This document shows, one piece after another, positions 11,481 through 21,800 of a stretch of 64,000 nt of DNA. The notes under the pieces were generated by a model that was not told where the DNA came from, made no database searches, and saw nothing but the letters and a program-made list of their open reading frames with translations. How positions within the stretch are numbered: the first letter of the stretch is position 1; every line of letters begins with the position of its first letter. The DNA is taken from NCBI RefSeq assembly GCF_947623445.1, contig NC_135243.1:684501-748500 (forward strand). Reading direction: 5' to 3'. The position numbers and the translations under genes were made by a program. The stretch is from Clavelina lepadiformis. Lineage: Eukaryota > Chordata > Ascidiacea > Aplousobranchia > Clavelinidae.

Positions 11481-12337
11481 TATTAACTTTTATTTGATCT
11501 CCTACCGCTACAAACTAAAGAAAATGCGTAAAAAAACATCATGTTACACAAGGACAAGTAGAAACAGAATGTCTACACTCTACACCTAAATATTTCCATT
11601 CATTTGCAAGTGAAAAAAAACAATTCTGTAGCACGTTAAACATAATTATGCAAAACATCAGGGAAATTTTACATTTTTTTTTTAATAAATCTTTCACTAC
11701 GGTGACGTCGTTTAATATAACTTCAGAAACTAGTTTTAAAGTATATTTACCATGAAAAAAACTTTCATGCAGGTTATGACACCATACTTGGGTCTCCTAA
11801 GTTTGAGATTTTTATCTTTGTCATGCAAGCCTAATGTTAGGATGTTAGGGGTTTTCAGGGTCATGTTTGGCCCCTAAGGATAAATATAGAAGTCTTTTTT
11901 AGGTAAAAGTTAGAAAGTGTGTTAAAAGCGGTTTCCAGTTTTATTTCCTCACCTAAGCAAACTTGCGACTGTTTCAACTCGTGTCTTAAATTGCTGAATG
12001 TCATCATTAGGTAAGAAAAAAGCGTCTTTTTAATACATGGCAAGAGCTGGTTTTGATTTTAATGAGAACCAGGAAGTTTTTGAATAAATGTTCCTTTCAA
12101 AGCTAATCTTGGCAAAAACTAAAAACTTTGTGTTGCAATTTTACTTTTTCGATTTGAGATAGAACTACACAGAAAGTAGAGATATTACAGTCAAAACGTT
12201 TTCATGATTAAGTGAAATGATTTCTATATTTGGAAATGAAATGAGCTTAAAACATTCTCATATATACAAAGTACCAACATGGAAAAACTGTCAAATACAA
12301 ATCTGTAAACACAACACGTACAGATCTGAATTGTATT
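11481..12337. other. Spacer between zinc-finger genes 2 and 3
   Basis: No supported coding exon or transposon end. AT-rich. The part next to gene 2 shares an acceptor-like site and 5' leader (TTTGTAGCGGTAGGAGATC against TTTGTAGTGGCAGGAGATC) with the same place upstream of gene 3, so the duplication unit included the leader. Confidence 0.5.
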
Positions 12338-13180
12338 TTAGTGTTCCTCCTTCATATGTCTTCGTAAACCACTTTTGAAGTTGAATGTGTCCTGACAAAG
12401 TAAACAAGCGTAAGATCGTGGTTTGTTGTGCATTCGGTGCCAGTGTCTGTTTTTGTCACACTTCCTTCTGAATCCTTGCCCACACGTGTCACATGAGAAC
12501 GGTTTTTCTCCGGTGTGGATCAGTACGTGGTCATTTAAGTGGTCCACTCTGGGGAATTTGCTGCCACAATAAGTGCACTGGAACGGTCGATCTTCCTCGT
12601 GTGCCAGCTGCATGTGTCGCTTGTAATTCGCATTCAAGTGGAAATTCTTCTGACAGATTTTGCAGAACATCTGCGACGTTTCACTGGAATTTTGCTTCAA
12701 GTTCCTTTTTTTCACTTTCTTTAATTTCACATTCTGACGTCGGATTTTTATTTTTTCTAAAACCTGGTGCACCGTCTCAGGCTCTTCGCTATTATCATGA
12801 TGCTCCATGGAAGGAGTAAAAACGAAATCTTCTTCTTCTTCCTTTATCTCTTCGTTCTCTTCATCGTTATCCCAATCACTTTCACAGAAGACAGACTCCT
12901 CATAAGCTACGACATCACACGGACTTTGCCCGACCATACTTTCACCAGGGAAACCATTGACATCAACAATAGTGGGGCTTAGTCTTTCTTCTTTTATTGT
13001 TCGTTCTTCCTTTATGATCAAGCTTCTTATTTCTTCTTTTACATCTCTCCGAAAAGCTGTCATCTCATTTTGTAATGACTGTAGGCCATTGGTCATATTC
13101 TTGTTGATTGATTTTAACTCGTTCAACACCATCATAGTTAAACTCTCCATGGAGTAAGGTTCCTCGCAACTCATTATCAA
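12338..13180 (-). CDS. C2H2 zinc-finger protein, copy 3 of a local family
   Basis: Up to 280 residues in one coding exon; the start by comparison with copy 2 is probably the second ATG (MSCEEPYSM, at 13174), giving 278. The same order as copy 2: helical N-terminus, acidic middle with VGQSPCDVVAYEESVFCES, basic stretch, then four C2H2 fingers at about 172-280. Finger 3 has a four-residue His-His spacing (NRHWHRMH). Of the first 53 residues shared with copy 2 about 49 match, but the fingers are only roughly 60 percent alike, with changes at predicted base-contacting positions in fingers 1 and 3. This suggests a shared partner with different DNA targets. The target and the partner are unknown. 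Confidence 0.85.
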   Translation of the reverse strand: MIMSCEEPYSMESLTMMVLNELKSINKNMTNGLQSLQNEMTAFRRDVKEEIRSLIIKEERTIKEERLSPTIVDVNGFPGESMVGQSPCDVVAYEESVFCESDWDNDEENEEIKEEEEDFVFTPSMEHHDNSEEPETVHQVLEKIKIRRQNVKLKKVKKRNLKQNSSETSQMFCKICQKNFHLNANYKRHMQLAHEEDRPFQCTYCGSKFPRVDHLNDHVLIHTGEKPFSCDTCGQGFRRKCDKNRHWHRMHNKPRSYACLLCQDTFNFKSGLRRHMKEEH

Positions 13181-13913
13181 CTCTTATTTGATCTCCTGCC
13201 ACTACAAACTAAAGAATATGGTTGAAAAACCGAACAACAAACAAACAACAAGGTTACATTGTTATATAACTAAACAGGAATAGAATAAGTAGAACAAACA
13301 ACAAATATTCGGCTCACACAGCGGTGACTTTAGAATGACCAAGCTAATGATGTGCCCTCTATGCTGGGAGAGACAACTGCTAGGTTTCACTAAAGTGGAA
13401 CCCGACATAGCCAGTAAACGTCATCCACTTATTTAAAGTGCAGTAAACACCATCTTTTAGTAAACACCTGTTCACTGTAGTTAAAAGATGGGCAAGAAAA
13501 CAAATGTAAATAGGCAAGCCTTATCTTCTAAAAGAGGCAGAGCACTTCACTGCACCATGCTTTAAGAAAACCATGTACTGTTCAAGACTATGCAATAAAA
13601 GAAGTTGATATAGAATAGGTTACTCTCCATAAAATATACAAAAGCAGTATTTAAATGTAAAAAATATTGCAAAATTTTAAAATATTGGGATACAACATCC
13701 TCAGAAATGTAAACTAAAATTCTATTGTTGACATTGCTAAAACTGCGGAGCAAGATAAAACAAGACATCACTGACACAAATAGGTTTCACAGCAAATATA
13801 GAAATGATAAGATGATAAACCATGATATGTCATAACTATTAAAACCCGTTTCTTTAAAACAAACAAGAGTAAGTTATCAGCATTGTGGCATATCATAAAC
13901 AGTTATGACATCA
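13181..13913. other. Spacer between zinc-finger genes 3 and 4
   Basis: No coding exon. A small hairpin-like inverted repeat (CCATCTTTTA near 13451 and TAAAAGATGG near 13485) is visible; its meaning is not known. Confidence 0.45.
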
Positions 13914-14882
13914 TTAAGACCAGTGTGAGGTGGCGACAAGATGAGAATGAAACGTTCCTAATTGGGAAAATGACTTGGAGCAGACATTGCATTGAAAAGG
14001 TTTAATGTTCGAGTGTCTTTTGACGTGACGCTCCAATCGATCATTGCTGGAAAACAATTTTCCACAAACCTGGCACTGATGTGATTTTATATTTGAATGC
14101 ATCATCTTGTGGTCTTTGAGAGAATCCGGTTTTGAGTACAAGCGTCCACAGACATCACATTTAAACGGCTTCAAACATCTTTTTGTGCGCAACTTCTTTA
14201 CTTCCTTAGCAGTACATCGCTGTTTTGGATTTCTCTGTGGAAGATCTGGCCATTTAACGTCTTGCTTTGCACTTTTTAAATCATTGCAGTGAGAAGTGGT
14301 TGTGTCAACGACGCAACTTTGAGAGGGGGAAGCATTTTTGTTCTCAGCAATGTCTACGTTAAGGAATGAGTTAACTGGAACAGAACTGCCACCAGGACTT
14401 TGGTGGTGATCAACTGTAATTTCTCTAGAACTGGAATCATTTAATTGTCGGACTACAGCATCACAGGACGACTCAACAACATTTTTATTTTCAAATTTAT
14501 TCCCATCACTGCTCACTTGCGCGCAGCCAACGATGTTGAAATCTTCACTGTCATATATTTCTTCCTTCACTGTGATATGCTCATTTATTTCAGATCCGGG
14601 TAAAATGCTCTTGCTGTCATTGTTATTCGTAGGGATATTGCCAGTTTCTGGAAGATTGCCACCTAGGGTATTATTTGTTGTCAAAGTTGTGTCAGTCTCC
14701 GTAGAAATCAAAAAAGGTTCATGTAAATGGGAAGACAATTTGCAGATGGTGTTTATCAAGCGATCTAGTTTCTCGTTAACTTGTGTTAATTCTACTTTAC
14801 AATCTTGATGGAATAATCTCAGTTCGTCCAACAAGAGGCTTCCAATAATATTAACGGTGTCACTTTTATCCACCTTAAACAT
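13914..14882 (-). CDS. C2H2 zinc-finger protein, copy 4 of a local family
   Basis: A 322-residue protein starting at MFKVDKSDTVNIIGSLLLDE. The frame stays open for 31 codons upstream, but an acceptor-like TTTTCTGTTAG sits about 16 bp before this ATG and the N-terminal helix shared with the neighbouring genes begins here, so this start is preferred. The middle is acidic and Ser/Asn-rich, with HHQSPGGSSVPV resembling the SPGG motif of copy 1. Three C2H2 fingers lie at about 240-262, 268-290 and 296-320, joined by SNIKS/SNIKP linkers instead of TGEKP, and the last has a five-residue His-His spacing. It probably binds DNA or protein in the nucleus; no ortholog was recognised. Confidence 0.82.
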   Translation of the reverse strand: MFKVDKSDTVNIIGSLLLDELRLFHQDCKVELTQVNEKLDRLINTICKLSSHLHEPFLISTETDTTLTTNNTLGGNLPETGNIPTNNNDSKSILPGSEINEHITVKEEIYDSEDFNIVGCAQVSSDGNKFENKNVVESSCDAVVRQLNDSSSREITVDHHQSPGGSSVPVNSFLNVDIAENKNASPSQSCVVDTTTSHCNDLKSAKQDVKWPDLPQRNPKQRCTAKEVKKLRTKRCLKPFKCDVCGRLYSKPDSLKDHKMMHSNIKSHQCQVCGKLFSSNDRLERHVKRHSNIKPFQCNVCSKSFSQLGTFHSHLVATSHWS

Positions 14883-15134
14883 GATAAGTGACTCTACTCT
14901 AACAGAAAATAACTGAAGCAATAAATATCCTAATTCCACAATTCGATAAAAACCTGCAAGGTTAAGGGTAATCATTGACCACTAAGACATTATAATTTCT
15001 TTGGATAAGTTAATAACCTACAGTATGACCACAACACAGATTCCATCACAATTTAACAAGCTCAAACAGGCTAAGGTTCTATATATAGCTTTTATGTATA
15101 TTTTATAGATTGTAATTGCATTATTACAAACCAA

Positions 15135-15720
15135 CAGGTCCAGTGCAGAAGTGCACAACAAGGTGAAGTCACAATTTGAGTAGTTTGGGCGAGTGCTTCT
15201 CAACCCCTGGGCCACTGTCAAAAACTGGATCGTCACCTACAGCAGTTCACAAAGTTTTTTTTATATAACCAGGTACCGCATTCTATTGCATAATAATCGT
15301 TTGACATTTCTGAATAGCGAATTGTTACAGCAGTTTTCTGGGCTTTCCCACATCAAAACAAATACGGGGGAAACTGTCTTCAACCTGAAAATGACATGAG
15401 ATCGGCATCCAGCAAGATTGCTCCAAATTTTGACAAAGTTGTAGCAACAACACAAAATCACAGCTCACATTGACTAAATTCGGACTTTCCTGTTCAAACT
15501 GTCTTACTTGTGTGTCGTTCACTTCATGCTTACAAGCTGAGTTAAATGTAGTTTGGGAAATAGGGTCGCCAAAGCGTCGCTATTAATTTAAACTTGATAG
15601 CCTATTTGGGTTGCCGCAAAAAAGGTTGAAAAGCGCTAAGTTAGGGTCTAGTATTCTAGTATGCAAAAGCATTCTGTGGTTGCGCACTGCTGAACAAGAC
15701 CCCATTTTTGTTCATACTGT
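15135..15720. repeat. Dispersed repeat (CACAATTTGAG / GGGTCTAGTATAC family), interrupted
   Basis: Left part CACAATTTGAGTAG near 15169 and right part GGGTCTAGTATTCTAGTATG near 15645 match the intact copies at about 25270-25372 and 25850-25935. The hAT-type element at 15191-15639 separates the halves. Confidence 0.55.
15191..15639. mobile_element. Degenerate hAT-type miniature element
   Basis: The left end AGTGCTTCTCAACC is complemented by the right end GGTTGAAAAGCGCT. The flanks GTTTGGGC (15183-15190) and GTTAGGGT (15640-15647) look like a diverged 8-bp target duplication, 6 of 8 identical, the length typical of hAT elements. The element splits a copy of the dispersed repeat seen intact near 25300. 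No transposase is encoded. Confidence 0.6.
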
Positions 15721-16497
15721 GCGGAATGGACGAAAATTGACAACAGATAAATCAGCTGCACATAACAAACATCTACGTCTAGCCGAGTCCGTAGTTAACT
15801 TGGTCTAGATCTGACTTCGTTTAGCCAGCATGCAGCATGCAACAAGCAATAGAGACCATTGTCATTCTGGAAAAATACAAGGAAGATCATAGAACCCAAA
15901 ACAACAAACGAGTAATGTTGCACGGCAAGACCATGCACAAACGCGTGAGTGGCAAAGCAACATGCGTGCTTTAAGCATCCATACTAGATTGTCAAACACG
16001 AAATACAACAAAGTTATGTAAAATATAAAGTATAAAATCAATGAACAAAACAAAATGATCAATTTTGCACTGCAAACAAATTTTAGATAAACGTAACAGG
16101 TCCAGTACTCGAACAAACTTCTATCCACCCCCGACGCCCCTCAAGCGGCCGTCGGTACTAAGGTACGTCGGCTTAAGGTAGCTTTTGCTTTTCAATGCAT
16201 CTATTCATACTCAGTCGCTGAAATGTTATCATAGCCGCAGTCCCTATGGAGCCAGGATCCTTGCAGCCCATTTCACTGCCACCGAGTGCTCCCACGAGCA
16301 ATGTGATTGGGGGTCCCAGAAAATCTCCCGCTCACACGTAAGTTTTACTTTCCTGAAATTAACAATCTATTAATTAGTAGTTGTTAGGCTTTGGGTTGTC
16401 ATTTACCAAGCAATTAACAAAGCAGTTAACTTAATTTTTTACATTTTTTTCCAGGCAACCAAAAATCTCTTTCCGGATCTGCACAGCGCGGTTGGTG

Positions 16498-16940
16498 GTA
16501 TGACATTTAATAATTCGCTTGTGTACTACTCGTGTGAGGTATTACACAAGGAACTTATCTGTCATAAAGTCCGTATTTGCTGGCGGTAATTGTTTGAATA
16601 TGAGCGAGGACGATTGATGGTTGGTGACTTGTTTTGCTTCTGCTTCGATTGATGAGTTCTCATTTCTCAAATTTGCGTGACTATGCTGTTAGTTGCTTGA
16701 TTCTTCGGGCAAAGCTTACTGAATGTTACATAGCGCTGTAGTAACCAGTGAAATCGATCACACGAAAAGGAAGATGGTAAACATTACAACGGTATTTATA
16801 TGTGGCAAACTAGTTTAAGCGAGGAAATTATCTGACGTAATTAAGGAAAACTCAAATCTGGTAAACAAATGAATTCCAATATCCCAAATTAAATTCCAAA
16901 CATGTCAAAAACAACTCGTGAGTCGTGACGTAATCGTCAC
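16498..16940 (+). repeat. Dispersed repeat of about 450 bp, copy A
   Basis: Aligns along its length with 41804-42309 (copy B) in the same orientation, including TGCTGGCGGTAATTGTT and CTGTTAGTTGCTT. Copy B has some 60 extra bases in the middle. No coding capacity and no terminal repeats were seen, so the class is unknown. Confidence 0.7.
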
Positions 16941-17284
16941 AGTGGCAACCAGCACTCTGCGATTACGTAAGATAAATAAAACAGTAGAACGTTTTGCAAT
17001 TACGTTAATGAAATACCCGATCATAGATTGCTATGGTTTGATGACGCAATAATGCGTCTTGTTTTAAAGCTGTTTTTTTAAATCTGTCAATTTTTTAGAT
17101 CTCCAGCCGCAGTTGTTCATCCTGCTGAAGCACAAGCTGGTCCACTTTACCCCCACCCCTTGGTTACTACTGTATTATTTTGACTGTTGGCTAAATTTTG
17201 GTTAGTCAGTCAGCGGAATGAACCTATGTAATGCGTACGTGATACAGTAAAACTCCTTTCTACCATTCAACCAAACCTCTACCT

Positions 17285-18348
17285 GGTTCCACGACATATG
17301 GCCGCGGGAAAATGACCGCGAACAAACTCACCGGGGACAACTGAACGTGACGTAAATTGACCGCAAACAAACTGACTGTGATGTAAATTGACCGCGAACA
17401 AACTAACCGGGAACAGACTTACCGGAATGAAAATTGACCGGGAGGTAAATTGACCGTGCAAGTGCTGAATTATTGTGTTTAAGTTGATGGTAGTATATGA
17501 TATGTAAATATTTGTTTGTAACTATTTCCTTTGTTTTTAACAAAAATTTTTTTTATTTCAATACACATTGAAACATTTATTGAAATTAACAGAAATATTT
17601 CCGGAAATACGAGAAACAACATTAAAAGACGTTCACTGCAAAACACATATGACACTACATAATAAGGGCACTAAAATTTACACAAACTGTTATTTGACAA
17701 ATAAGGAAGTTTATTGCGCAAATTGTAGGTTGTGGGCGATGCCTCTGAGAAAATCTAATATGTCACGGTTTGCAAAATCTTCAACGATGGTTTGAAGTCG
17801 CGCATCCAGATCCTTGTATTTTCTCCTTTTGACAGGAGGCCCTTGGGCACAGAGCGCCTCAATCATGTTTTTGTTTATGTTCTGCAATTTCCTCAAAGCT
17901 TCTATAAATTTCCAAATGGTTGGGTGTTGCATTGATAACATCCTGTTTATTAGATTGTGGTGACCTTCAACTTTGTTGTTGGTTCTGGCTTCGCCATTTA
18001 ACACCCGAACATGGACGTTCCAGAAGTCATGTGAATATGGCGGGTCTCTTCGGAGCTGAGTTCGAAAGCGACGCCCGATGTAAGTACGCTCAAAGTAGTC
18101 GAGAAGCGGAAGCATTTCATCAGGCACAACTTCCTCTAATGTTTCAAAAGCATGAATTAGAATTTTGACCTTTTGACGGCCAATTTGTCGCCGGTTAATT
18201 TGATCGCCGGCCAATTTATCGACGGTTAATTTTATCGCCGGCCAGTTTACGTCACGGTTAATTTGATCGCCGGCCAATTTGTTGCCGGTCAGTTGTCCAC
18301 TACCAGTTGTCGCCGGTGAGTTTGTTCACGGCCATATGTCGTGATCCC
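17285..18348 (-). mobile_element. Mutator-like (MULE) DNA transposon, internally deleted
   Basis: Terminal inverted repeats GGTTCCACGACATATGGCCG on the left and the complement of CGGCCATATGTCGTGATCCC on the right. A perfect 9-bp target duplication CCTCTACCT flanks it at 17276-17284 and 18349-18357, the length typical of MULEs. Next to each end are tandem, degenerate units of the type GTAAATTGACCGCGAACAAA and GATCGCCGGCCAATTT. The interior keeps only the end of a transposase gene (17711 to about 18180). The exact duplication suggests fairly recent insertion. Confidence 0.88.
17711..18277 (-). pseudogene. MULE transposase, C-terminal fragment
   Basis: The open frame is 188 codons, but the first 35 or so are translated subterminal repeat units, not protein. 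The rest resembles the part of MULE transposases after the catalytic core: PPYSHDFWNVHVRVLNGEAR, then RTNNKVEGHHNLINRM, then a Lys/Arg-rich segment and a tail LRGIAHNLQ. The FLYWCH finger and most of the catalytic domain are absent, so it cannot work as a transposase by itself. A related tail (LRAIAHNL) ends the ORF at 62525-63028. Confidence 0.8.
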
Positions 18349-18357
18349 CCTCTACCT

Positions 18358-18863
18358 TATGCATGTACAATATGCCCCAATCTGACACTTTTAACCGGAT
18401 CCACAGAACAGGAGCGAATGTCGTTAATACTTCGCTTAAATGCATTACTAGGGCGGCACAACTGGGTATATGAACGAGCCACATTAATGCAAATAATGTA
18501 TTACTGGGCTTAACAAGCGTTCGAACCAACAACAAAACATCTTGAAAGCAACTTTGTTGATAAACTGTTGCGTGAACCTTGTATGGCGCATCACGAGGTC
18601 TACAACTGTGGCGAAATTTTATAGAAATTAAAACACGCTCAAATGCAACCACAAACTTTCAAGTAACAAGTCATAATGTGTTCAGTCATCAAGTTGAAAC
18701 CAAAGATGAATTAAACGAGAAGTTTAGAAAATACATTTTATACAAATACATTCATACAATGCTTCTATAGAGCGGCGGGAGATTAACTTTTTACGAAGAT
18801 TTCTATGTACAAACTGAAACAAACTAAAAAGAAATAACGACGTCATCACTAGTTACGTTACAA
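18358..18863. other. Short intergenic stretch between the MULE and the TIR-LRR gene
   Basis: No exon was recognised. A segment near 18400-18440 (GAACAGGAGC, then TGTCGTTA) resembles the region just before repeat copy B near 41785, so fragments of the same repeat family may lie here. The TIR-LRR gene's 3' untranslated region should also fall here. Confidence 0.4.
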
Positions 18864-21800
18864 TCATCTCTGTGCCTGAAGCGAGGTAAACAATCCAACA
18901 TAGACCTTGGGCCTCTGAAAAGTAAATAAGTTGTAAAAATAACGAGGATAAATGCGAGTTTAATTTAAGCAGATTCCTTTCTATGGAAACATTACAGCGC
19001 TGTTATTGGGGTTCATGATGAGCCTTAAATGTGCTACGACCGTGCATTTGCAGGGTCACATCATCTTATTTCCAGTTAGCATTCTGTTTTCGCCTCATCT
19101 ACGCCACTGACAAAGAACAAACAAAATGACGCGATTGAAAAGAAATCGCAAACAATCACTTGTTTGCGTTGATGACGTATGCAAGCACGTGATACTCACA
19201 GAAGTTGTGAGCTTGTTGAGAGCTCGCTGGAGCTTTTCTCTCTCCTCCTGGTTCGCGCATCTCCGTCCTCCGCGATCATCCGAGAAGCAGGCATACAACA
19301 ACAGCTTGTCCTTGATCACGGGCAGCAAGGAGATGATCTGGTCGATTGAGTTTGACGTCAGGTCGTTAAAGCCGATGTTCAGCTTTCGGATCTGTCAATC
19401 ATCGTCATAATTATAATAAAAGAGACGTCACGGGGTTTGACGTCATTATTACTTGCACCACGCGTATTGTCATGGCAATCGAGGTGATGAAAATGGCAAA
19501 CTATAACCATGAGTGACGTGGTACAGATCAAACCAATGATTAATTGATTGAAAGCGAGCAGTGAGGCACGTGACAAAGCTAAGATGTTAATGTTTTGGTA
19601 AATTTCGTCCCATAGTTGTTCAACAATTTGATTTTCAACAATTTTAAACAGAGACATGGGTGTTGTTGGCGCCTTTGCCCGACACCTGGTATTTTCAATT
19701 CTCTTTCACCTCACCGCAATGTCAACAATCGACATCATATTTCTACCTGTGTCTTTCTCATCTTCTTTAATGTCAAGGCGATGATGTTGAAAGACTGATG
19801 CTGGATTCCGCACTCGAACAAGTCCAGGATCTCGACCTGCTTCTCCACATTCTTCAAGACATAGCAAAGAGCTGATATCTGGTCGATGTCGAGGGTCACG
19901 CGCGACAAGTCGAGTCTTGTCGGGAAATATTCAGCCGCACCTAGCAGCTCATGCGACTTCCAAATATGGACATAGATGTCCAACAACTTGGTCCGGTTAT
20001 CTGATGCGAAAAAGACATCTTATAGCTAAATATGAAAAGTAAAACTTTGCAACATTCAATAAATCCCCATTTATTTCTAGTTGACTTTTATTGATAATAA
20101 GAATGCACAAGACTTGAACTGTTTAAACTTTGCAAAGATCAGAATTCTTTCTAATTCTACATCTGTTTGACATATTCAAATATCTACAATGAGGACCTCG
20201 ATCAATTTCATCTGCAAATGTTCTCAGATGGTCACTGATGTTGTCTTCGTTGAAATCTAATTCTTCTTTCTTGGCGACCTCTACAAGAATAAGAGCAGTG
20301 GCATAATTTTCTAAATTCACAAGAATTTGTGAATTATTATTGGGGCAAAATACTGGGTGTAGCAAATCATTTGTAAAATGACATAGAAGTGCCAAAGCAC
20401 GAATTAAAATGAATAAAATGTTTTCTACTATTTTGGTTCTGGTATATATTCATTTTATGATTTTTGGTTGGAATTCCCAATTCTTAGCATAGATTAAATA
20501 CATTATATATATACATATAGCTCCTCCACCTCCTCCGTCGGTGTCCAGCAAGCCCTGGTTCTTTGACCACGTCGCCCATCGACCCTCTTCTTGCGATGTC
20601 TTTGTCTCAAAAACAACATCTTCTTCTTCTTCAACATCCTTCTTGTTCGTGGACAACGCTGCAAAATTGTCGCTTCTGATGTTTTCGACTCCCGGTGTGG
20701 AAGCTGAAAGAAAAAGTTATTGTGATGTAATAAACAAGGCCACGAGTTGAAATAATAAACCAATCACAACTCACCTATGCTGTCAAGTAGATCCTTGAAG
20801 TTGTCATCGAACGAACCGAAGCTGAAGTCGTGGTAGAACTGGCCTGCAGTGATGAGACCTGCAGGAACAGTTCGAAGGTCATAGAAGATTTGAAGCTGAC
20901 ACCACAAAGCGTTACATAAGGTATGCATTTCACTTGACGCTTTACACGAGCAACATTGTCTTATGCTATATGCAGGTCAAAGGTCACTGGCCAAAGCCTC
21001 TCAAACCTGAACTAGTGGAGTATTTTTGAACGATGCTTAGAAGGTTTTATGTCATAGCTCATGGTTCTTGAGTTATGAATGTGTGAAACAACTTATAGCC
21101 CAGAACAATATTTGCGAAGGAAACAGAGAACAATTGGAGTCTGCCTGTCGTGTTTCTTATTGCGTTACATAACAAGGCTTGTAGCTGTCATTTGCAAGGA
21201 AACAAAATATCTCAAAACTAAAATAATTTCTACAAACCATGACATCACATTGTCAACAACACTATAATTCAACAAACCAAGGACTTTTAACACAATAAAT
21301 TTATCTTTGTTATGTGCTGAGTGCTGACAAAAAGTTCAAGTTACATGTCTTAGGAATTAGGCATTGAGACCATGTTCTACTATGGGATATTCATACTTAT
21401 GATTAATCATTGTGACCATCTGGGATGGCATAATTTTTACATCAAGGAGATGTGGCGACCCAATTATCATGATATTCTTATTATAGAAATGACAGCGGCG
21501 GAAAATTTGTTCTTATAATGCAGTTCATGATAATGTTGCACAATGACAAAAATAAAGGCGACCATCTGACAGTAGAAGTGATTAGGTGGGTCAAAGAGGT
21601 TCTTTGGTCCGTGACGCAAAGGTTGAGAGGAACAATAAAGTTATGTTTAAGAATTATAAAACTGTGCATAAGAGAACTAACTATAGAGTTTAGACGTTGT
21701 TGGCTATGGAACAAAAAATAACTAAATTCTAGTTTGCGTGACTAAATAACTAATTAATCTAATTTAAGCAATGAAAATCCAAGAAGCACGCAACTCACGC

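Larger units (their letters stand above)
14976..17275. other. Repeat-rich intergenic stretch
   Basis: No gene was found. It holds one copy of a dispersed repeat with the GGGTCTAGTATAC motif, a degenerate hAT miniature element inserted in it, and copy A of a roughly 450-bp repeat. The rest is unassigned AT-rich DNA. Confidence 0.5.

Noticed and set aside
12493-12819. Open frame of 108 codons antisense to zinc-finger copy 3
   Set aside because: Reads through the complement of C2H2 fingers; the fingers on the minus strand explain the sequence.
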